64,000 nt of DNA from NCBI RefSeq assembly GCF_016093295.1, contig NZ_JAEDAL010000010.1:34959-98958 (forward strand). Direction: 5' to 3'. This DNA is from Inhella gelatinilytica (lineage in GTDB: Bacteria; Pseudomonadota; Gammaproteobacteria; Burkholderiales; Burkholderiaceae_C). Within the stretch, counting starts at the first letter, position 1. Every line of letters begins with the position of its first letter. The notes under the pieces are model-generated. The model ran no database searches and was not told where the DNA came from. It worked only from the letters and a program-made list of their open reading frames with translations. Made by a program: the position numbers and the translations under genes. Of the stretch, positions 24,908 through 34,782 are shown piece by piece.

Positions 24908-26804
24908 CGGGTCTCAACTTTTGCGCCAGGGCTTGCAGCGTTGTCGCATCCTCCAGCGTCGAGAGGTCCCCCAGTTCCCTGCCCTCGCACAGTGCCTGCA
25001 TGGCGCGCCGCAGCAACTTGCCCGACCGGGTCTTCGGTAAAGCGGCCACGGCGTGGACCCGGGCCGGTCGCGCCACGGCACCCAGTTGCTCATTCACCTG
25101 CTGCCCCACCTGACGCGCCAATTCGTCTTCGCTCAGGTCTGCCTGCTTCGGAACGACAAAAGCCACCGCCACTTGGCCCTTGAGTTCATCCGCCACCCCC
25201 ACCACGGCAACTTCGGCCACCGATGCCAAGCCTGCGATGCATTCCTCAATCTCGCGCGTCCCCAAGCGGTGGCCCGCCACGTTGATAACGTCGTCGCTGC
25301 GCCCCAGAATGAAGGTGTAGCCCTCGCTGTCACGCGTGGCCACGTCGAACGTGGAATACAACTGGCGGCCCGGAATGCTGGACCAATAGGTTTTCACATA
25401 CCGTGCATCGTCCCGCCACACGGTCTGCAAGCACCCCGGTGGCAGTGGGTAATCTAAAGCCAGCACGCCTTTCTGGTTGGGCCCTTCCAGGGTGGCGCCG
25501 GTTTCCGGGTCCACGAGCACCGCGTTGTAGCCATACATGGGAACCCCAGGGCTACCCAAGCGCTCATTCATGGGGGCCACACCGCGGGCCAGCGTCAGGA
25601 TGGGCCAGCCGGTTTCCGTCTGCCAGTAGTTATCGACCACGGGCTTGCCCAGGGCATCGCGAATCCAGCGCGCCGTGGGCTCATCCAGCGGCTCACCGGC
25701 AAGGAAAAGGGAGCGCAGCGAGCTCAAATCGCTCTGTGACAGGTACGCGGGGTCGGCCTTGCGCAAAACCCGCACGGCGGTCGGAGCGCTAAACATAACG
25801 GTGACTTGGTACTCCTGGACCAAGCGCCACCAAATGCCAGGATCCGGCCGAATGGGCAAGCCCTCCACCATCAAAGTGGCCATCCCGGCGATCAACGGAC
25901 CATAGACGATGTAGCTGTGCCCGACCACCCAACCAATATCGCTGGTGGAAAAGAACGTCTCGCCAGGTCGGCCATCAAAGATGTGGCGAATACTGGCGGC
26001 CAGCGCGACGGCGTAGCCCCCGACATCTCGCTGTACCCCCTTGGGTTTACCGGTGGTGCCGCTGGTGTAGAGCGTGTAGCTGACCTCGTTGGATTCAAGC
26101 CACTCGCAGGGCACGCGCTCCTGCGCTACCGCTTCGCGTTCGGCGGCGTAATCCAAGTCCCGCCCAGGCTGACGCTCAATCGGAACCAGGCCGCGGTCGA
26201 TCCACAGCACCCGATCCACCTTGTGGGCACTTAGACGCAGCGCCTCCTCCAGCAGCGGTTGATAGCCCTGCACTTTGCCGCCGCGACTGCCCGCATCACA
26301 ACTGACCACCAGCTTGGGCGTGCAGTCTTCAATCCGGCCGGCCAAGCTGTGGCTGGCAAAACCACCGAACACCACAGAGTGAATGGCGCCGATCCGAGCG
26401 CACGCGAGCATGGCAAACACCGCTTCCGGCACCATCGGGCAATAGATCAAGACCCGATCCCCAGGTCCCACGCCGTGCCGGCGCAGGATGGCCGCGGTGG
26501 CCTCCACTTCGCGCTGCAGGGCGGCAAATGTCCACTCACGTCGTTGATCCACCTCGGTGGACACCCAAATCAACGCGCGTCGGTCGGGGTGCGTTGCCGC
26601 ATGCCGGTCCACCGCGTTGTGGCACAAATTGGTGCGGCCGCCGACGAACCACCGGGCAAAGGGCGGATGCGTCGTATCCACCACCTGATCGAAGGGCCGC
26701 TCCCAATCAATCAGATCAGCCTGTTCGGCCCAAAAGGCCGCGGGGTCCGCCAATGACCGCGCATGAAACTCGGCATATCGGCACGTCGGATCGGCAGCAC
26801 TCAT
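24903..26804 (-). CDS. prpE: Propionate--CoA ligase / acyl-CoA synthetase
   Basis: The 633-residue adenylate-forming enzyme activates propionate (or acetate) to its CoA ester. It has the AMP-binding loop YTSGTTGKPKGVQ, the motif FSTSDIGWVVGHSYIVYGPL, NYWQTETGWPI, and the C-terminal hinge GRSDDVINVAGHRLGTREIEE. The catalytic lysine is in KTRSGKLLRR. The early RYAEFHARSLADPAAFWAEQ and VVFGGFASHSLAGRIED fit PrpE better than Acs. The start at 26804 has AAGGAG seven bases upstream; the frame is open 60 codons further but without support. Confidence 0.92.
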   Translation of the reverse strand: MSAADPTCRYAEFHARSLADPAAFWAEQADLIDWERPFDQVVDTTHPPFARWFVGGRTNLCHNAVDRHAATHPDRRALIWVSTEVDQRREWTFAALQREVEATAAILRRHGVGPGDRVLIYCPMVPEAVFAMLACARIGAIHSVVFGGFASHSLAGRIEDCTPKLVVSCDAGSRGGKVQGYQPLLEEALRLSAHKVDRVLWIDRGLVPIERQPGRDLDYAAEREAVAQERVPCEWLESNEVSYTLYTSGTTGKPKGVQRDVGGYAVALAASIRHIFDGRPGETFFSTSDIGWVVGHSYIVYGPLIAGMATLMVEGLPIRPDPGIWWRLVQEYQVTVMFSAPTAVRVLRKADPAYLSQSDLSSLRSLFLAGEPLDEPTARWIRDALGKPVVDNYWQTETGWPILTLARGVAPMNERLGSPGVPMYGYNAVLVDPETGATLEGPNQKGVLALDYPLPPGCLQTVWRDDARYVKTYWSSIPGRQLYSTFDVATRDSEGYTFILGRSDDVINVAGHRLGTREIEECIAGLASVAEVAVVGVADELKGQVAVAFVVPKQADLSEDELARQVGQQVNEQLGAVARPARVHAVAALPKTRSGKLLRRAMQALCEGRELGDLSTLEDATTLQALAQKLRPV

Positions 26805-26982
26805 CGAAAGCTCCTTTTGGTGTCCCTCAGCATCAGAGGGCCTGCGGCTGACAGGATGCTGACCCTCCCCCCTCGGGAAAGCCCGTAGCGCTCGCGTTAG
26901 CACACTTGACGGCACCCCAAAGCCGCCGGCACACTCCGAGCTTTTCGGATTTCGCCAACTCGTTGCGATTAAACAACAGCCC

Positions 26983-27627
26983 ATGAACGTTCGCCGGACC
27001 TTTCGTCACCCAGCCGCAGCCCTCATCCTGGGCCTTTGCGTGGCATGGGGGGCTCAGGCCAACCCAGCGAATGGCCCACCCCACCCCGATGCACCCTCGG
27101 CGAGTGCCAGCAGCCCCGCGCCAAGCGGAGCGCAAGGGGCGGCCCAGCGCGGCGCGATCGAGCGGTTTTTGGCGGACAAGGGCTGGATGGGGCCCCCAGG
27201 TGAGGCCGACACCCCGACCTTGCTGGGTCAGGTCCGCGATGGCGCCACAACCATGGTGCGGGCGGCGATGGGCTTCTTGGGCGTTCCCTACCAACGCGGC
27301 GGCAACACCGCCGCGCAGGGCTTTGACTGCAGTGGTTTCACCCGCTATGTTTTTGAACACAGTTTGGGTTTGGTGCTGCCGCGCCGCGCAGACGAACAAG
27401 CCCGGCTGACCGATTTGCTGCCCATTGCGCGCGAAGAACTCAAACCCGGAGACTTGGTGTTTTTCAACACCATGCGGCGGACCTTTTCGCACGTGGGCAT
27501 TTATGTGGGTGAAAACAAGTTCATCCACGCGCCCCGGGCGGGTGCGGTCGTGCGGGTCGAAGACATGCGCGACAGCTATTGGGAGCGCCGTTTTACGGGG
27601 GCCCGGCGTGCACCCATTGCGAATTGA
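26983..27627 (+). CDS. NlpC/P60 family cell-wall hydrolase (C40)
   Basis: The 214-residue exported protein has an N-terminal signal peptide (AAALILGLCVAWGAQA), a Pro/Ser-rich linker to about residue 55, and a C-terminal NlpC/P60 domain. Catalytic Cys116 lies in FDCSGFTRYVF, His170 in SHVGIYVG, with a further His in FIHAPR. The domain likely cleaves peptidoglycan stem peptides in the periplasm. The 178-base gap to the divergent prpE start holds both promoters, with no clear operator. No binding domain such as LysM is present. Confidence 0.92.
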   Translation: MNVRRTFRHPAAALILGLCVAWGAQANPANGPPHPDAPSASASSPAPSGAQGAAQRGAIERFLADKGWMGPPGEADTPTLLGQVRDGATTMVRAAMGFLGVPYQRGGNTAAQGFDCSGFTRYVFEHSLGLVLPRRADEQARLTDLLPIAREELKPGDLVFFNTMRRTFSHVGIYVGENKFIHAPRAGAVVRVEDMRDSYWERRFTGARRAPIAN

Positions 27628-27692
27628 GATCTCGCAAGCTCTGCTCAGGCTGAGGTTTTTGCACGCGGGCAATCCGCCACAATCGCGACGTC

Positions 27693-28784
27693 ATGCAAGA
27701 GACGCGCATCCCCGTCAGCTTTCTACGCCGCCCTGACCTGCTCCAGCCCGGCGAGCGTCCATTGGACCGTCTCGGCCGCCCGCTGCGGGATTTGCGCATC
27801 TCGGTGACCGACCGCTGCAACTTCCGCTGCAGCTATTGCATGCCCAAAGAGGTGTTTGGCCCGGGCTACAAGTTCCTGCCCCAGGCTGAGTTGCTGAGCT
27901 TCGAAGAGATCACCCGAGCTGCAGCGGCGTTTGTGCAGTTGGGGGTGGAAAAGATCCGGCTGACCGGGGGCGAACCGCTGATGCGCCGTGACCTGCACCG
28001 CCTCGTGGCCCAACTCGCAGCCCTGCGCACGCCGGACGGCAAGCCGCTGGACCTGACGTTGACCACCAATGGCGCCCTGCTCGGCCGCCAAGCACAGGCC
28101 CTGCGGGACGCCGGGTTGCAGCGCGTTACCGTGAGCCTAGACGCCCTGGACGACGCGCTGTTCCGCCGCATCAATGATGTGAACTTCCCCGTCGCGGACG
28201 TGTTGGCGAGCATTGCCACCGCGCAGCGGCTGGGCTTTGCCCCGATCAAGATCAACATGGTGGTGCAGCGCGGCGTCAACGAGCACGAGGTGCTGCGGCT
28301 GGCCGAGCACTTCCGGGGCAGCGGCTTGATCCTGCGCTTCATCGAATTCATGGACGTGGGCTGCACCAATGGCTGGCGCATGGACCAGGTCGTTCCCAGC
28401 GGTGAGTTGGTCGACCTCATCTCCGCGCGCTGGCCTCTGGTGCCCCTGGAGGCCTGCAAGCCCGGAGAAACCGCCGAGCGCTGGGCTTATGCCGACGGCG
28501 CGGGTGAACTGGGCTTCATCTCCAGCGTCACGCGTGCCTTTTGCGCCGACTGCAACCGCGCCCGACTCTCCACCGACGGACGGGTGTTTCACTGCCTGTT
28601 CGCCCACCAGGGCTACAGCCTGCGCCACCTGCTGCGCGATGGCCACAGCAGCGATGCCGTGCTGGCGGGGGTGATCGGCGCCCACTGGCAAGGTCGGCAG
28701 GACCGCTATTCTGAGCTGCGCGCCCTCGCCAGCGAAGACGCGCCGGCACGCCCGCGCGTGGAAATGCATTTCATCGGTGGCTGA
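27693..28784 (+). CDS. moaA: GTP 3',8-cyclase (radical SAM)
   Basis: The 363-residue enzyme performs the first step of molybdopterin synthesis. The radical SAM motif [12 protein letters not shown] binds the N-terminal [4Fe-4S] cluster. [15 protein letters not shown] follows. A second cluster is bound by [18 protein letters not shown] near the C-terminus. The chain ends in the functional Gly-Gly (HFIGG). The frame overlaps mobA by eight bases. With moaD and moeA at 16.5-18 kb it suggests the organism uses molybdoenzymes. Confidence 0.97.
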   Translation: MQETRIPVSFLRRPDLLQPGERPLDRLGRPLRDLRISVTDRCNFRCSYCMPKEVFGPGYKFLPQAELLSFEEITRAAAAFVQLGVEKIRLTGGEPLMRRDLHRLVAQLAALRTPDGKPLDLTLTTNGALLGRQAQALRDAGLQRVTVSLDALDDALFRRINDVNFPVADVLASIATAQRLGFAPIKINMVVQRGVNEHEVLRLAEHFRGSGLILRFIEFMDVGCTNGWRMDQVVPSGELVDLISARWPLVPLEACKPGETAERWAYADGAGELGFISSVTRAFCADCNRARLSTDGRVFHCLFAHQGYSLRHLLRDGHSSDAVLAGVIGAHWQGRQDRYSELRALASEDAPARPRVEMHFIGG

Positions 28785-29388
28785 CACGGGCCGCCTTGCC
28801 GCAGTGGTGCTGGCCGGCGGCGAAGGCCGGCGCATGGGCGGCCAGGACAAAGGCCTGCTGCTGTGGCAAGGCCAGCCCCTGGTGGATGCGGTGCTGGCAC
28901 GCATCCGCGCCCAAGAGGCGATCCGCTTCAGCGCACTGGCCCTCAGCGCCAACCGACATTTGGACGTTTACGCCACGCGGGGTTTGCCGGTGCTGCCGGA
29001 CGCCCCAGCCCATGTCGGATGCGGCCCGCTGGCCGGCCTGCGCGAAGCCCTGCGCTTTGCTCAAGCGCAGGGCTGCGAAGCGGTGTGGGTACTGCCCTGC
29101 GACGCCCCGCGCATGCCCCTCGACCTTGCCCGTCGCCTCCGCGCTGCGCTGGGCCCGGGCGCCTCAGCGGCGGTGCCCGTGCTGGAAGGCGAAGCGGGTG
29201 AACCGCGCTGGCAGCCCGCCCATGCCCTGCTGACCGTGGACACCCTGGCCGCGCTGGACGCGGCGCTCGCGCAAGGCGAGCGGCGGGTGATGGGCTGGCT
29301 GCGCAGCTTGGATCCCGTGGCCGTGCCTTACCCGCCTACAGCCGCCCCGGCCTTTGCCAACCTGAACCGGCCCGAAGACTTGATCTGA
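28777..29388 (+). CDS. mobA: Molybdenum cofactor guanylyltransferase
   Basis: The 203-residue protein attaches GMP to molybdopterin. The nucleotide-binding loop is [19 protein letters not shown] near the N-terminus, with the conserved Lys. [17 protein letters not shown] gives the metal-binding Asp. The end, [11 protein letters not shown], is typical of MobA. The start is a GTG that overlaps the end of moaA by eight bases, so the two are coupled. It converges with the patatin gene, nine bases apart. Confidence 0.94.
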   Translation: MADTGRLAAVVLAGGEGRRMGGQDKGLLLWQGQPLVDAVLARIRAQEAIRFSALALSANRHLDVYATRGLPVLPDAPAHVGCGPLAGLREALRFAQAQGCEAVWVLPCDAPRMPLDLARRLRAALGPGASAAVPVLEGEAGEPRWQPAHALLTVDTLAALDAALAQGERRVMGWLRSLDPVAVPYPPTAAPAFANLNRPEDLI

Positions 29389-29397
29389 CGCCCGCCC

Positions 29398-30315
29398 TCA
29401 GCGCGGTGCCACGGCTTTTCGCAGGCGCTCCAGGCCCGCCAGAGCCGCCGCCCGACCGGCCGCGATGGCCTGTTTTCGCGCGGTGAAGTCACTGGATGCC
29501 ACGCCATTCAGTTCGGGCCGCAGCACCACCTCGGCCTCGCGCAGCTCCAGCGCGTTGATGGAACGCCCCATGATGGCCACGGTTTGCATCAGCATGCTGA
29601 AGGGGTCCGTCTTGAGTTGAGGGTTGGGCGGGCTGCTGATGTCAATCGCGATCACCACCTCGGCCCCCATTTGACGGGCGAAGCGCACCGGCACGGGCGC
29701 CACCAGACCACCATCGACGAACGCCTTGCCGTTGATCTCGACGGGCTGGAAGACCGCGGGGACCGCACTGCTGGCCCGGACCGCCAGGCCGGTATCGCCG
29801 GTGCGGAACATCACGCCCTGCCCGTCCGCCAACTGCGTGGCGACGATGCCAAGCGGCATCGGCAATTGCTCCAGATTGCGTCCACCGGTCTGGGCCCGCA
29901 CGTAGCGGGCCAGCGCCTCGCCCTTGATCAAGCCCTTGAGCGGGAAGGACCAATCCGTGATGGCGCCCTCGTCCATCGTCTCGGCCAGACGTGCCAGTTC
30001 TGCCCCGCTCTTGCCGCTGGCGTACAGCGCGGCCACCAGGCTGCCGGCCGAGGTGCCGACGACCAGGTCCGGGCGAATGCCCGCTTCCTCCAGCACCTGG
30101 ATCACCCCAATGTGCGCAAAGCCCCGCGCGGCCCCGCCCCCCAGCGCCAGCGCCACTTTGGGCGCTTTCAACACCCGAGGGGGGGGCTCTGGCGTCGGGG
30201 GGGGCGCAGGCGGGGTGACGGGGGCGGTGGAACACCCCGCCAACAGCGTCACCCCCAAAACCCAGGCCAAGAGGCCCTGCCGAGCCGTCCAAAACGCATG
30301 CAAGTCTCGTCTCAT
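29398..30315 (-). CDS. Patatin-like phospholipase lipoprotein (RssA-like)
   Basis: The 305-residue product begins at the ATG at 30315 with a basic start and lipobox (LLAGCS), so it is probably a lipoprotein, followed by a Pro-rich linker (PPAPPPTPEPPP). The patatin domain has the oxyanion loop LALGGGAARGFAHIG, the nucleophile motif GTSAG and the catalytic Asp in VDGGLVAPVP, the Ser-Asp dyad of patatin lipases. It likely hydrolyses acyl esters in the envelope. Whether it faces the periplasm or outer membrane is unknown. Confidence 0.9.
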   Translation of the reverse strand: MRRDLHAFWTARQGLLAWVLGVTLLAGCSTAPVTPPAPPPTPEPPPRVLKAPKVALALGGGAARGFAHIGVIQVLEEAGIRPDLVVGTSAGSLVAALYASGKSGAELARLAETMDEGAITDWSFPLKGLIKGEALARYVRAQTGGRNLEQLPMPLGIVATQLADGQGVMFRTGDTGLAVRASSAVPAVFQPVEINGKAFVDGGLVAPVPVRFARQMGAEVVIAIDISSPPNPQLKTDPFSMLMQTVAIMGRSINALELREAEVVLRPELNGVASSDFTARKQAIAAGRAAALAGLERLRKAVAPR

Positions 30316-30444
30316 GGACCCATTGTCGGAGACCCCCGTTCCAGCCCCGTCCACACGCCGACCACCAATTAAAACCAATAGATATATTTTTCGAACAAAA
30401 AAGTCGTTTTAGAAATATGAGGAACTCCCTAGAGTCGCGCTGCC
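30316..30444 (+). promoter_or_regulatory. AT-rich promoter region of the cys operon
   Basis: A stretch unusually AT-rich for this window (30365-30420) precedes cysI and includes ATATTTTTCG at about 30382 and a mirrored AAATAT near 30413. By position it is the likely promoter and CysB-type activator site for sulfate assimilation. No exact consensus was matched. Confidence 0.4.
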
Positions 30445-32178
30445 ATGTATCGCTACACCGCTTTCGACCGCCACTTCGTCCACCAGCGCGCCGCGCAGTA
30501 CCGCGACCAGCTGGAGCGCCACCTGAACGGGCAACTCAGCACGGACGAGTTCCGCCCGTTGCGCCTACAAAACGGCTGGTACGTCCAGCGGCACGCGCCC
30601 ATGCTGCGCGTCGCCATCCCCTACGGCGAGTTGAGCAGCGTGCAGCTGCGGCAACTGGCCAAGATTGCCCGCGAGTACGACGTCGTGACCAGCGGGCCCT
30701 TCCAGGCCCATGGCGGCTACGGCCACTTCACGACGCGCCAGAACCTTCAGTACAACTGGATTCCGCTCCATCGCAGCGCCGAGGTAATGGAATTGCTGGC
30801 CGCCGTGGACATGCACGGCATCCAAACCAGCGGCAACTGCATCCGCAACATCACCAGCGATGTGACCGCGGGCATTGCGCCGGACGAGATCGTCGACCCC
30901 CGCCCCTATTGCGAAATCCTGCGTCAGTGGTCCACGCTGCACCCGGAATTCGCGCACCTGCCGCGCAAGTTCAAGATTGCGGTCAGCGGCGCACTCGAAG
31001 ACCGTGCCGCCATCCTCTGGCATGACATCGGCCTGCAGCTGAAAAAGGACGCGAGCGGCGCCGTCGGCTTCCAGGTTTTCGTGGGTGGCGGCATGGGCCG
31101 CACCCCCATCATCGCCACCGAGGTCGCTGCCTTTGTGCCTTGGCAGCAAATTCTGGTGTTCCTGGAAGCGATCGTTCGGGTCTACAACTTGGCGGGCCGC
31201 CGTGACAACCTCTACAAGGCCCGCATCAAGATCCTGGTCAAGGCCGACGGCCAGAAGTTCATCGACGCGGTGAACGCCGAGTTCCAGGCCATCCTGGCAG
31301 GAGACCTGGGCGGCCATGAGCAGCTGATCCCCGAGGCTGAGTTGGCGCGGGTCCAGGCATATTTCGTCGACCCGGCCGACGTGAGCCCCACCCCGCCGCT
31401 GGACCCCGCCACGCTCTCCAGCGACCCAGCCTACCAGCGTTGGTTGACCCGCAATGTCCAAGGCCATCGGGTCGCTGGATTCCGTGCCGTCACCCTCAGC
31501 CTCAAGCGAGTGGGCATTCCACCGGGCGATACCAGCGCCGACATGATGGAGGCGGCTGCAGAGCTCGCCGACCGATTCAGCCAGGGCGAGTTGCGGGTGA
31601 GCCATCGGCAAAACCTGCTGCTGCCTTGGGTACGGGAGTCCGACTTGTGGGCGCTCTTTCAGGCCGCCCGCGCCGCCGGGTTCGCCACCGCCAACGCAAC
31701 GCTGCTGACCGACCAAATCGCCTGCCCCGGCGGTGACTACTGCGCCCTGGCCAACGCCCGTTCGCTGCCCATCGCCGCCGCCATTGCCGAGCGCTATCAA
31801 GACCTGGATGAACTCGAAGACTTGGGCGCCATTGACCTGCACATCAGCGGCTGCATCAACAGCTGTGGCCACCACCACAGCGGCCACATCGGCATTCTGG
31901 GAGTCGACAAGGACGGCACGGAGTGGTACCAGCTGACGCTGGGCGGCAGCGACGGCAGCACCCTGTCGGGCGCCGCGATGCCCGGCAAGGTGATTGGTCC
32001 GAGCTTTGCCGCGGATGAGATTGCTGACGCCGTGGAAGCGGTGCTCGAAACCTACAAACAGCAGCGCCAAGAGGCCGAACGCTTCGTCGAGACCGTCAAA
32101 CGTCTGGGCCTGGAGCCGTTCAAGAGCGCGGCCAACGCCGTGCGGGTGGTCACTGCGCGCACGGGAGTCCCCGCATGA
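30445..32178 (+). CDS. cysI: Nitrite/sulfite reductase hemoprotein
   Basis: The 577-residue siroheme enzyme reduces sulfite to sulfide (six electrons). The two half-domain repeats of the family are visible: RQNLQYNWIPL and SGNCIRNITSDVTAG in the first half, and the siroheme/[4Fe-4S] ligands C-x5-C (CPGGDYC) and C-x3-C (CINSC) with GHHHSGHIGILG in the second. It is the single-subunit form with no CysJ flavoprotein nearby, so electrons probably come from ferredoxin. The stop overlaps the next gene by ATGA. The ATG at 30445 has a poor ribosome site. Confidence 0.92.
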   Translation: MYRYTAFDRHFVHQRAAQYRDQLERHLNGQLSTDEFRPLRLQNGWYVQRHAPMLRVAIPYGELSSVQLRQLAKIAREYDVVTSGPFQAHGGYGHFTTRQNLQYNWIPLHRSAEVMELLAAVDMHGIQTSGNCIRNITSDVTAGIAPDEIVDPRPYCEILRQWSTLHPEFAHLPRKFKIAVSGALEDRAAILWHDIGLQLKKDASGAVGFQVFVGGGMGRTPIIATEVAAFVPWQQILVFLEAIVRVYNLAGRRDNLYKARIKILVKADGQKFIDAVNAEFQAILAGDLGGHEQLIPEAELARVQAYFVDPADVSPTPPLDPATLSSDPAYQRWLTRNVQGHRVAGFRAVTLSLKRVGIPPGDTSADMMEAAAELADRFSQGELRVSHRQNLLLPWVRESDLWALFQAARAAGFATANATLLTDQIACPGGDYCALANARSLPIAAAIAERYQDLDELEDLGAIDLHISGCINSCGHHHSGHIGILGVDKDGTEWYQLTLGGSDGSTLSGAAMPGKVIGPSFAADEIADAVEAVLETYKQQRQEAERFVETVKRLGLEPFKSAANAVRVVTARTGVPA

Positions 32179-32660
32179 AATTCATCGACCCCCACCAAGA
32201 CGTTTGGCAACACGCCGTGGGTGAAGACGGCCCGAAGCCGGATCCCGATCCGGCGCCGAACCGCTTGCTCAGTCTGGAGCAATGGCATGCCGTGCGGGCG
32301 CACTGGCCGACCGCGCACCCGATTGCGCTGGAGTTCCCCAACGATGCGGATGTTGCGCTGCTGGCGCCCGACCTGGATCGCATCGCCCTGGTGGTGCTGG
32401 AGTTCCCCAAGTGGACCGATGGCCGCGCCTACAGCCAAGCCCGCTTGCTGCGCGCCCGCTATCGCTTTGCCGGCGCCATTCGGGCCCGGGGTGAAGTGTT
32501 GGTTGACATGCTGCAGCTGCTGACCCGTACGGGGTTTGACCAAGCCCAACTGCGCGGGGATCAGTCCCAGGCTGCCGCGCGCCGCGCCCTGGAGTTTTTT
32601 GCGCAGGGCTTTTACCAAGGGGACGTGCACGAGCCCCGCCCACTTTTCGCCCGCGCCTGA
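32175..32660 (+). CDS. DUF934 family protein
   Basis: The 161-residue cytoplasmic protein has the family patterns ALEFPNDADVALLAPDL, VVLEFPKWTDGRAYSQARLLRARYRFAG and FFAQGFYQGDV. DUF934 genes follow sulfite reductase genes in many proteobacteria, so a helper role in sulfite reduction is likely, though no reaction is known. It overlaps cysI by four bases (ATGA), which implies translational coupling. Confidence 0.92.
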   Translation: MKFIDPHQDVWQHAVGEDGPKPDPDPAPNRLLSLEQWHAVRAHWPTAHPIALEFPNDADVALLAPDLDRIALVVLEFPKWTDGRAYSQARLLRARYRFAGAIRARGEVLVDMLQLLTRTGFDQAQLRGDQSQAAARRALEFFAQGFYQGDVHEPRPLFARA

Positions 32661-32689
32661 GCGCCCGCGCCCGTTCAGAAAGCAAGACC

Positions 32690-33058
32690 ATGAGCCGCAC
32701 GCCCGTCCAAACCATTCAGGCCCAAGTCGACGCCTACAACCGCAAGGACTTGGAGGCCTTCTTGGCCACCTATGCCGAAGATGCGGAGCAATACACGCTG
32801 CACGGCGAGTTGCTGGCCAAAGGGCGCGAAACCTTGCGCGGCCGCTACCTGGAGCGCTTCACCGAACCCGACCTGCATGCGCAGATTCTGAGCCGCAGCA
32901 CCATTGGGCATGTGGTGGTGGACACCGAACTCGTGACCCGCAACTTCCCGGGCGAGGGCAAGGGCACGATCGAGATGATCTGCATCTACGAGGTCGTGGA
33001 CGGCTTGGTGCGCAAAGCCTCCTTCGTGCTGGGTCAGAAGCGTCTGTTCAAGGATTGA
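32690..33058 (+). CDS. NTF2-like (SnoaL-type) small protein in the cys operon
   Basis: The 122-residue alpha/beta cone-fold protein has the pattern VDAYNRKDLEAFLATYAEDAEQY, typical of NTF2/SnoaL-like domains, and ends KRLFKD. Such domains are cyclases, isomerases or binding modules; no catalytic pair is evident. It sits between DUF934 and cysH with 29 and 10 base gaps, so it is probably co-transcribed. It is not a usual member of the sulfate assimilation set, and its role here is unknown. Confidence 0.85.
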   Translation: MSRTPVQTIQAQVDAYNRKDLEAFLATYAEDAEQYTLHGELLAKGRETLRGRYLERFTEPDLHAQILSRSTIGHVVVDTELVTRNFPGEGKGTIEMICIYEVVDGLVRKASFVLGQKRLFKD

Positions 33059-33068
33059 GAGCGCCCGC

Positions 33069-33818
33069 ATGAGTGCCGCCCTGAGCCCCCTCGCTGCCGC
33101 CCCCACGTCGTCCGCCATTGCGCTGTACGCGCGCTGGTCGCGCGAGCTCGACGGCAAGATTGGCGCCGCCGTGGAGCGCCTGCAAGACGCCGCCGTGGCC
33201 CATGGCGCCGGCCTGGTGCAGAGCAGCAGCCTCGGGGTGGAAGACCTGGTCATCACCGACCTGATCGCCCGCCATCGGCTGCCCATTGACATCGCCACGC
33301 TGGACACCGGCAAGCTGCACGCCGAAACCTTAGGCCTGATCCCGCGCATCGCCGAGCGCTACGGCCGCGAGGTCGCGGTGTTCCAGCCGGTCAACGAGCA
33401 GGTCATCCAGTTCGTGCGCCGCGAGGGCGAAGAGGCGATGTTCAAGAGCATCGAGCTGCGCAAGGCCTGCTGCGGTGTGCGCAAGCTCGAACCGCTGGCG
33501 CGCATGCTGAAGGGCCGCAGTGCTTGGATCACCGGCCTGCGCCGCGAGCAGAGCGGCGCGCGTGCCGAGGTCGCCTTTGACGAGGACGATGGCCAGGGAC
33601 GCCGCAAGCTCAGCCCGATCGCCGACTGGACCTGGGCCGAGGTCTGGGCCTATGTCGAACGCTTCGAGGTGCCCACCAATCCGCTGCACGACCAGTTCAT
33701 GCCCAGCATCGGCTGCGCGCCCTGCACCCGCGCCATTGCGGTGGGCGAGGACTTTCGCGCCGGCCGCTGGTGGTGGGAGGACAGTTCCAAGGAGTGCGGT
33801 CTGCACGTCAAACCATGA
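33069..33818 (+). CDS. cysH: Phosphoadenylyl/adenylyl-sulfate reductase
   Basis: The 249-residue enzyme reduces activated sulfate to sulfite using thioredoxin or glutaredoxin. It has the PP-loop-like SSSLGVEDLVITDL, the KACCGVRKLEPL double cysteine, GCAPCTRAI and the C-terminal redox motif KECGLH. The paired CC and CxxC mark the [4Fe-4S]-containing form that favours adenylyl sulfate (APS). No APS kinase (cysC) is visible in the operon, which agrees with direct APS reduction. It overlaps cysD by ATGA. Confidence 0.93.
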   Translation: MSAALSPLAAAPTSSAIALYARWSRELDGKIGAAVERLQDAAVAHGAGLVQSSSLGVEDLVITDLIARHRLPIDIATLDTGKLHAETLGLIPRIAERYGREVAVFQPVNEQVIQFVRREGEEAMFKSIELRKACCGVRKLEPLARMLKGRSAWITGLRREQSGARAEVAFDEDDGQGRRKLSPIADWTWAEVWAYVERFEVPTNPLHDQFMPSIGCAPCTRAIAVGEDFRAGRWWWEDSSKECGLHVKP

Positions 33819-34780
33819 ATGCCGCTGTGAAACCCGAACACCTGATCGCCGAAGTCGACAACGCCCATCTGGACGCGCTGGAAGAAGAAGCCATCTTCAT
33901 CCTGCGCGAGGTAGCCGCCAGCTTCGAGCGCCCCGCCCTGCTGTTCAGCGGCGGCAAGGATTCCTGCGTGGTGCTGCGCCTGGCCGAGAAGGCCTTCAAG
34001 CTGAAGGACAAGACGCATCCCAGCGGCTTCAAGGGCAGCCTGCCTTTCCCGCTGGTGCACATCGACACCGGGCACAACTTCCCCGAGGTCATCCAGTTTC
34101 GCGACCAGCGCGTGGCCGACATGGGCGAGCGCCTGTTGGTGGGGCATCTGGAGGACAGCATCGCCAAGGGCACCATCCGCTTGGCCCACCCGCTTGAAAG
34201 CCGCAACGGCCACCAGACGGTGACCCTGCTGGAGACCATCGAGGAGCACCGTTTCGACGCCTTGATTGGCGGTGCGCGGCGCGACGAAGAGAAGGCGCGC
34301 GCCAAGGAACGCATTTTCAGCCACCGCGATTCCTTCGGCCAATGGCAGCCCAAGGAGCAGCGCCCTGAACTGTGGACGCTCTTTAACACTCGCATCCGCC
34401 CCGGCGAGCACTTCCGCTGCTTCCCCATCAGCAACTGGACCGAGCTGGATGTGTGGCTCTACATCGCCCGCGAGGGCATCCCGCTGCCACCGATGTACTA
34501 CGCGCACGAGCGTCAGGTCATCCGCCGCAAGGGCCTGCTGGTGCCGCTGACGGGCGTGACCCCGCCCGAACCGGGTGAGACGGTCGAGACCGCCGAGGTG
34601 CGCTTCCGCACCGTGGGCGACATGACCTGCACCTGCCCGGTCGAGAGCCCGGCGCGCAACGCCAGCGAGGTGGTGGCCGAGACGCTGACCGTCACCATCA
34701 GCGAGCGCGGCGCTACGCGCATGGACGATCGCACCAGCGACGCTTCGATGGAGCGCCGCAAGAAGGAAGGGTATTTCTGA
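33815..34780 (+). CDS. cysD: Sulfate adenylyltransferase subunit 2
   Basis: The 321-residue small subunit of ATP sulfurylase has the PP-loop pyrophosphatase motif LLFSGGKDSCVVLRLAEKA, DTGHNFPEVIQFRD, GARRDEEKARAKER and the closing MERRKKEGYF. It adenylates sulfate, driven by GTP hydrolysis in CysN. The ATG at 33815 overlaps the cysH stop; the longer reading upstream lies inside cysH. Two bases separate it from cysN. Confidence 0.97.
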   Translation: MNAAVKPEHLIAEVDNAHLDALEEEAIFILREVAASFERPALLFSGGKDSCVVLRLAEKAFKLKDKTHPSGFKGSLPFPLVHIDTGHNFPEVIQFRDQRVADMGERLLVGHLEDSIAKGTIRLAHPLESRNGHQTVTLLETIEEHRFDALIGGARRDEEKARAKERIFSHRDSFGQWQPKEQRPELWTLFNTRIRPGEHFRCFPISNWTELDVWLYIAREGIPLPPMYYAHERQVIRRKGLLVPLTGVTPPEPGETVETAEVRFRTVGDMTCTCPVESPARNASEVVAETLTVTISERGATRMDDRTSDASMERRKKEGYF

Positions 34781-34782
34781 TC

